Source: Erythrophleum ivorense (lineage: Eukaryota > Streptophyta > Magnoliopsida > Fabales > Fabaceae). From it: a stretch of DNA of 64,000 nt. This document shows, in pieces, positions 59,238 to 64,000 of this stretch (its first letter is position 1; each line of letters begins with the position of its first letter). The notes below the pieces were generated by a model. The model was not told the DNA's origin and searched no databases. It was given only the letters and a program-made list of their open reading frames with translations. The translations under genes were made by a program, and so were the position numbers. Location: NCBI GenBank assembly GCA_026724425.1, contig JAIUCV010000004.1:7388001-7452000 (forward strand). Direction: 5' to 3'.

Positions 59238-62200
59238 TGTAACATCCGATCCCTTTGTAAACGTGAGAAACGTGATATTCGGTTTCTCCGTAAACATAAA
59301 AAATGGGCCAGATATAAAAGGAAGTCTCCAAAATAAAAGGATTTGGAGCTAACTAAAATTAGGATAAAATTCTAAATAATAAAAAATGAAGATTTGAGCC
59401 TTGAGTTATCCAGGAACCAAGGTCGGAGTGATTTGAAAAACTTGCTGAAAGGCCAGTGGTATTTTCGTAAATATAGGCACTTTTTGAAAAACTCACAGAA
59501 TGACTTTTTAAATGAAATTTTTGAGTTCTCTGGGGTTCTTAGAGGCCCTGAAAACCATGGGAAGCCCTGAGACAGTTAAATCCCCTCCAGTGGACTTTTT
59601 TCAACGTCGGTGTATCCGAACTTTGACAGATTCGTTCGGGAAGGTTTTAGCTCTGATTTGAGTAATTCCAAAAGTATTTTACTAAATTAGGAATCTAAAT
59701 TTCATAATAGAGAAGGTGGTTCTCAAAAAAGAGTTAAAACGAATTAGAAACAAAAATGCCAAAACGAGGGACAAAATGAAAATTTTTGAAATTCTTTTAC
59801 TTTTAATACTTTCTCTTTCTCACCCCCTCCCTTGCCCTCATTTTCTACCATCTTTCTTCTACCCAGAACAAAGAAGAGAATCAGTTCTCTTAGGCGCACA
59901 AGAAGGAGCACTCTTGGAAGGAGAAAAAAATCCAAGAAAAGGTAGAAAATTTCATGGAAAATCTAGCTTTTTCCTTAGCAAGTCACTTCTCCTCCTTATT
60001 TATATGGGTTTAATAGTGTTTTTAAATCTGTTTTGAGGGCAGAACAGAGGTAGAATTTTCGAATTTGGTGAGGGGAGGCTAGCTAAGTGAAGAACAAACT
60101 AAGAAAACTAAGAATCCAAGGTATTTTGCTACTTCTTAAGCTTAGGTCTCCTTGCTCCTCTTCTCTTCAATTCCCCCCATGTAAGACCGGCCATGAGGGA
60201 TTAAATTTCTGGCCAAACCAAGAATGAATCACATGAATTAGGGTATGAGAATTTAGAATATGCAAAGGAAATCAAGTAAAAGCTATTGAATTTCAAGTTA
60301 GCAAAGTGTAGGATTCTTGAAGAGTTTATAAAATCTATTTTGATTCATGAATTTCTTAAACTATGTAAGTGTTAAATTGAGTTTCTAAGACCTCTAAGAA
60401 GCTTCCAAGTGTGTCTCCCATCAAGGAAAAATCAAGAAGCCATTAAACCCCATTTATGCTCTAGGTTTTGGCCAAGCAAGGATGACATAGCTAGGGAGAG
60501 TTTTAAATTTTTTTAAACCCATTTTTGAGTCATATATAATGAATGAAAGTGAAGGGAAGCCTTGAAAAAAATTTAGGAAGCTTGGAGAATAAGTTAGTGC
60601 TTTAGGTTCCATAATGTGACCTAAGAAAGCAATATGTACTCAGGCCCCTAGTTTTAATTGGGTGATGACTCTAAGAAGTTTAAAGGGAGTCAAGAGTCAT
60701 ATATAAAAGGAAAGAATGGGGCCTAAACTTCAAAAAGTGGATGTTGCTTCATTAGTGCCATTAGGAACCATAATTGAATCATAAAACAAGGTTAGAGTTC
60801 CAAATAGATAAGTAGCTTTGAGAATAGTTCCAAGAGTCTAATTGGTTCTTATTTTGTGTGATTAGGCCAAGGAAAACAAGCCTAACCTAGTTGTGAGTGT
60901 GTATCCATGGGAGGAGATCAAATTTCAAAAGAAAAAGTGTGCTTGTGTGATAAAAGTAACTCTCTCTCTTTTCTCCCATGCATGAATGAATGTCTACATT
61001 GTCTTTGAATTTGTGTATGTGTGTTTTAAGCTATGAATTACGTTTTGGTATGATGCCTATGTTCTATGGAACCATAGTGTTGTATTATGTATTCAAATGA
61101 TGCCTAGAATATTTATATTTGTTTGCTTGAATGTGGAGAGGCCAAGAACCTTTTATCTTCGGTGAGGATGAGCCAAGAACCCTTAGAAGTGGTTGAAACT
61201 AAGAGAAAGTCTCCCAAGAGCAAGGCTTAGTTCAAGGCCTTTGAGAAAAATGGTGAGGCAAGTCCAAAAACCTTGAAGAAAGTGGGTGGGACAATCTATT
61301 TATTTGGCAAGCCTAAGTATGTTATGTGTGCTTTGTGTAAATGCCAAGAATGTATTTTGCACCATTTTCTATATTGATACACCATACGTGCATCCTTAAG
61401 ACTTGTATTGTATTCTTTATGCATGATTGAATGGGAGATGAGCTATTAGGATTCTTTGAATCTCATTCCCTCCTCTCCAATATCTTAACATGCTAGGTGG
61501 AGCCAATGAACAAGGAAATGGAAGCCACCAAGTGGGGAAATGAAGTTTTGATCATGAAGCTTTTAATTTTGCTTATGTTGTAACTAAAAAAATGGAACAT
61601 GATGTAAAATTTTGTTAGAATTGATGTACAATGAATGGAACATGTGTAAATATCCTAATAGACGATTTATATATGAAATTTGTGGATAAATGGAATGTAT
61701 TGCAATTTTTGGGTATTGGATGGCCATTTTAAGTGTATGCCTATTAGTACATGGCTTGGGGATGGGAAATGAAATTCTGTATTTTGAATCTCCACAACTT
61801 TGAGACAAGTTTAGAGAGTCTTTTTAGGCCATTCCTACATGCTCAAGTGGCCACAGGAACCATAGGAACTATTTTGCCCATCATTGAACCATTAAGAGGC
61901 ATGAAAATGGCCCAAATGCAATCCTATGTCACTTTTTACCCAAATAAGCTCTTTTTGATCTGATATTTGGTATGTCATTAGATCTTGTTGAGATATTTTT
62001 AAGAAGTTAAAGAACATAATTTTTAGAGGTCTAGAGAATATTTGATGAATTTTTAAAGTTGAGATTTTCTATTGATTCTGGTATGTGCACTATTCACACT
62101 GATAGATTTGTGTTGTGTCATTTGATGGGCAAATGGTGTCTAATGCTTGTAAAATTTTACAGGCATAAACTAGAGGTCATGATCTTTCTATGGCCATATA

Positions 62201-62890
62201 GATCACCTCATTTGGAGGTTTGAGTAAAGAGTCATGAATTTTTGAAGTTGGCTGTCAATAGCAGTGGTACCCTAAGAGTTTAGTTATTGTTCCATAGGTT
62301 TCCAATGGCTAAGCGTATCTGTTTCATTCTGGAATTATTTTTATCATAAATTTAACATTTTTAGCTTTCCAGAATGATCAAATGTGTGTGATTTCAATTT
62401 TCATACAATTAGTTATGACTTTTAGAAATTTGTATCAGTAATCTGAAATAGTAGCCTAGGAAGCAGTGACCTCAGTGGCTTTTCGAATGTCAAACATCTT
62501 CTCCTTAATGATTCATGAATTGAAATTATTTTTAACATGGGGTAGACATATAGAGCTTTTTGAAATGGTAAAGTTTATTGGATTTTGATTTTTTTAGATT
62601 TAGTTATGAATTTCTGAAATTGTGACAGAAAAACTGAAATTCTGACTATGGCAAATCTGTGGGAATTAATGTGTTTCACCCACTTTCTTGAATGGTTTTG
62701 AATTGTATTAGTATAAATAAATATGAGAATGTGTTGTATGAGTTTACATGGTCCACATGACATTGAATAAAATTTTTATACACTGCGAAAATATTCATTA
62801 TTTCTATTGCCTTTTTCCTTGAAAGCTTGCATGATTCTTGAAAATGAGATACCTAAAGGCATGAGATGAGCTAGAAATGATGGTGTTACA
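59238..62890 (+). mobile_element. 3.65-kb solo LTR, family TGTAACATCC, copy 2
   Basis: Begins TGTAACATCC and ends GGTGTTACA, flanked by CCTCT. It is the same family as 52471-56579 but about 450 bp shorter. Close matches include the CTCTCTCTTTTCTCCCATGC run (60961) and TATCTTCGGTGAGGATGAGC (61156). A separate duplication at each site shows two independent insertions. It splits the endonuclease of the LINE. Confidence 0.85.
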
Positions 62891-62895
62891 CCTCT
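62891..62895. repeat. Target-site duplication CCTCT, right
   Basis: Identical to 59233-59237. Confidence 0.9.
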
Positions 62896-63090
62896 TACCT
62901 ATTGGATCTATACCAAATGACTAAAAGAAACCCAAAGTCAACATCTTAAGAGATAATATGCTAATTGGTAACATAATCTCAATAAAAAAAAAAAGATAGA
63001 ATCTAGCTTATATTTACATAGCAATTTTTTAAAAAAAATTGTTGAGGCTTGCCAATACCCTAACAGTTGTAGTTAATTGCTCTCATGGCC
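62896..63090 (-). pseudogene. LINE endonuclease, N-terminal part
   Basis: On -, MRAINYNC*GIGKPQ (63090-63045) matches the start of plant LINE endonucleases (M-x-I-x-x-W-N-C-R-G-L-G-N-P), with a stop in place of Arg. After two frame changes comes FGIDPIGK before the solo LTR. The domain resumes beyond it as LFLVWKNHVYCNIIEFFSSG (about 59230-59165), equivalent to GGLALLWK..V..I.S.S. Confidence 0.85.
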
Positions 63091-63270
63091 TATAAGGAAG
63101 ATTTCTATGGGTAGCTTCCTAAACCCTAGCTTGAAAAACATTAGTTTTGATAAAAGAAGCCAAAGAGAAATCTACAATGTCCTCTTTGTGTTATAATGCA
63201 GTAAGGAAATTTTTTTATTTGATAATATTTGTAAGATAATATTTAAGTTGGTCATGATAATTTACAAAAA
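63091..63270. other. Junction between LINE and CACTA-like fragment
   Basis: Possible upstream LINE sequence. TTCCTAAA occurs here (about 63117) and just before the LINE poly-T (about 51094), a weak candidate for the LINE's own duplication. Confidence 0.3.
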
Positions 63271-64000
63271 ATGAAAATTTCTAATAATCAAATGTGGATG
63301 TATAATAAATTGAATCTTGGACACAAAGGAGATATTGATGAATTTTTAAAAAGAGTAGAAGAATTTATTGCTTTTTCTTAAGAGAAAGGATCCAATTCAA
63401 GAAATGGAAAAAAAAAAGATGTCAATGTTCTAAACATAAAAATGGAATCTAGCTTACTATTGATAAGTAAAGATTAATCATTATAAAAGAGGATTTCAGC
63501 CTGGATATTAGTATTAGACATATTGTGGTGAGATTGAACCATTGTCAACTGACATACATGTTGGAACAACATCTAGTTTGAGATTAGTAAATGAAGAACA
63601 TAATAAATAGATATGAAAAAGAAATCTATGATATAGTTGGACCTAATTTTAATAGTGGTAGTTATGATGAAATATATTATGGTGATGATATTGATCATGT
63701 TAAGAAACCTTCAAATTTAGAAGCCAATAATTTTTTTTTGATTTATTAAATATGTATCAACAACTATTATGGCTAATATGTATTAACCAATATGAGCTAT
63801 TTATTGTTATAAGCATATTAAGTATTAATCTAGCAATAATATGTCATAACAGAGTTTCAATTAGTTTGTAAGTCTTATAAAAAAAAGTTGACCACCTGAT
63901 AATATTGCACTTGAAGATTGATATAAAAGAGAAAAGTTAGTATTAAAACCTAATCTTTCTATTCAAAAAATTGATTTTGCTTTAATATATTTATATTGTA
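63271..64000 (+). pseudogene. En/Spm (CACTA) transposase-like N-terminal remnant, cut by window end
   Basis: Frame 63271-63380 reads QMWMYNKLNLGHKGDIDEFL then KRVEEFIAFS, the pattern of the N-terminal domain preceding TNP2 transposases (W-M-Y-x-R-L..., E-F-x-x-G-V-E-E-F). Further on, FFFDLLNMYQQLLW near 63730-63770 loosely fits the next TNP2 segment (F..LL..A...L). Many stops. The continuation lies outside the window, so autonomy and termini cannot be judged. Confidence 0.55.

Larger units (their letters stand above)
51109..63090 (-). mobile_element. Degenerate LINE (non-LTR retrotransposon), split by two solo LTRs
   Basis: On - the order is endonuclease, reverse transcriptase, zf-RVT, then a poly-A (poly-T on + at 51109-51117). 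The three LINE pieces are about 63090-62896, 59232-56585 and 52470-51109. They are separated by solo LTRs with perfect target duplications, and together give the normal order of a plant L1-type ORF2. All frames are broken. ORF1 is not recognised upstream of 63090. Part of the 3' segment is duplicated exactly (51144-51863). Confidence 0.88.

Noticed and set aside
59716..60036. 106-codon frame on + in solo LTR copy 2
   Set aside because: The corresponding part of copy 1 (about 52950-53260) does not keep the frame, so it is not a conserved gene.
52471..62890. One long LTR retrotransposon with LTRs at 52471-56579 and 59238-62890
   Set aside because: The two repeats would be LTRs of one element, but the DNA between them is a LINE on -, not gypsy internal sequence, and each repeat has its own distinct 5-bp duplication.
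1..64000. CRISPR arrays, rRNA, tRNA genes, organelle-derived segments or integrated viruses
   Set aside because: No regularly spaced repeats, no tRNA or rRNA-like sequence and no virus-type gene order was recognised. All pol-like genes fit Ty1/copia or LINE elements.

Overview
This window is nuclear DNA from a seed plant, probably a eudicot. It is AT-rich and dominated by layered transposable elements, with two ordinary host genes: a spliced plastid-type indole-3-glycerol-phosphate synthase (IGPS, tryptophan pathway) on + and a two-exon PHT1-type phosphate/H+ symporter on -. GT-AG introns, plant LTR elements primed by initiator Met-tRNA, a plant-type LINE and long GA/AT microsatellites all fit a plant. 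I saw no bacterial, organellar or CRISPR-like features. The species cannot be named from the sequence.

Layout. (1) 167-11674: a complete but decayed Ty1/copia element (Copia-A, +) with both LTRs, primer-binding site, polypurine tract and a 5-bp target-site duplication (TSD) TTAAA. Its integrase is split by a 4.17-kb solo LTR (4065-8231, TSD ATGAC) that resembles Tat/Ogre-type LTRs. (2) 11.7-13.5 kb: AT-rich intergenic DNA with stem-loop repeats. (3) 13602-26630: IGPS, ten exons, 400 residues, with an apparently intact reading frame. Intron 6 carries a hAT-like candidate. Intron 7 (7.2 kb) is a nest: a TRIM-like mini LTR element whose 3' LTR was split by an antisense copia element (Copia-B), whose reverse transcriptase was in turn split by a 213-bp MITE. 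(4) 26.6-36.2 kb: gene-free DNA with an imperfect inverted repeat, a CACTA-like candidate, dispersed direct repeats and a terminal-inverted-repeat element. (5) 36322-38102: PHT1 phosphate transporter, -, with candidate P1BS phosphate-starvation motifs upstream. (6) 38.2-41.9 kb: microsatellites and AT-rich DNA. (7) 41.95-51.06 kb: truncated Copia-C (+) abutting a full-length decayed Copia-D (-). (8) 51.1-63.1 kb: one degenerate LINE (-), broken by two large solo LTRs of the same family (52471-56579, TSD TGAAG; 59238-62890, TSD CCTCT); its 3' part carries an exact 360-bp tandem duplication. (9) 63.27-64.0 kb: the degenerate start of an En/Spm (CACTA) transposase-like gene running off the window.

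The two host genes have no evident functional link beyond being neighbours. No new biological system is apparent. The interest lies in the TE stratigraphy: three large solo LTRs with perfect TSDs, a three-level nest in an essential gene's intron, and some unexplained repeats.
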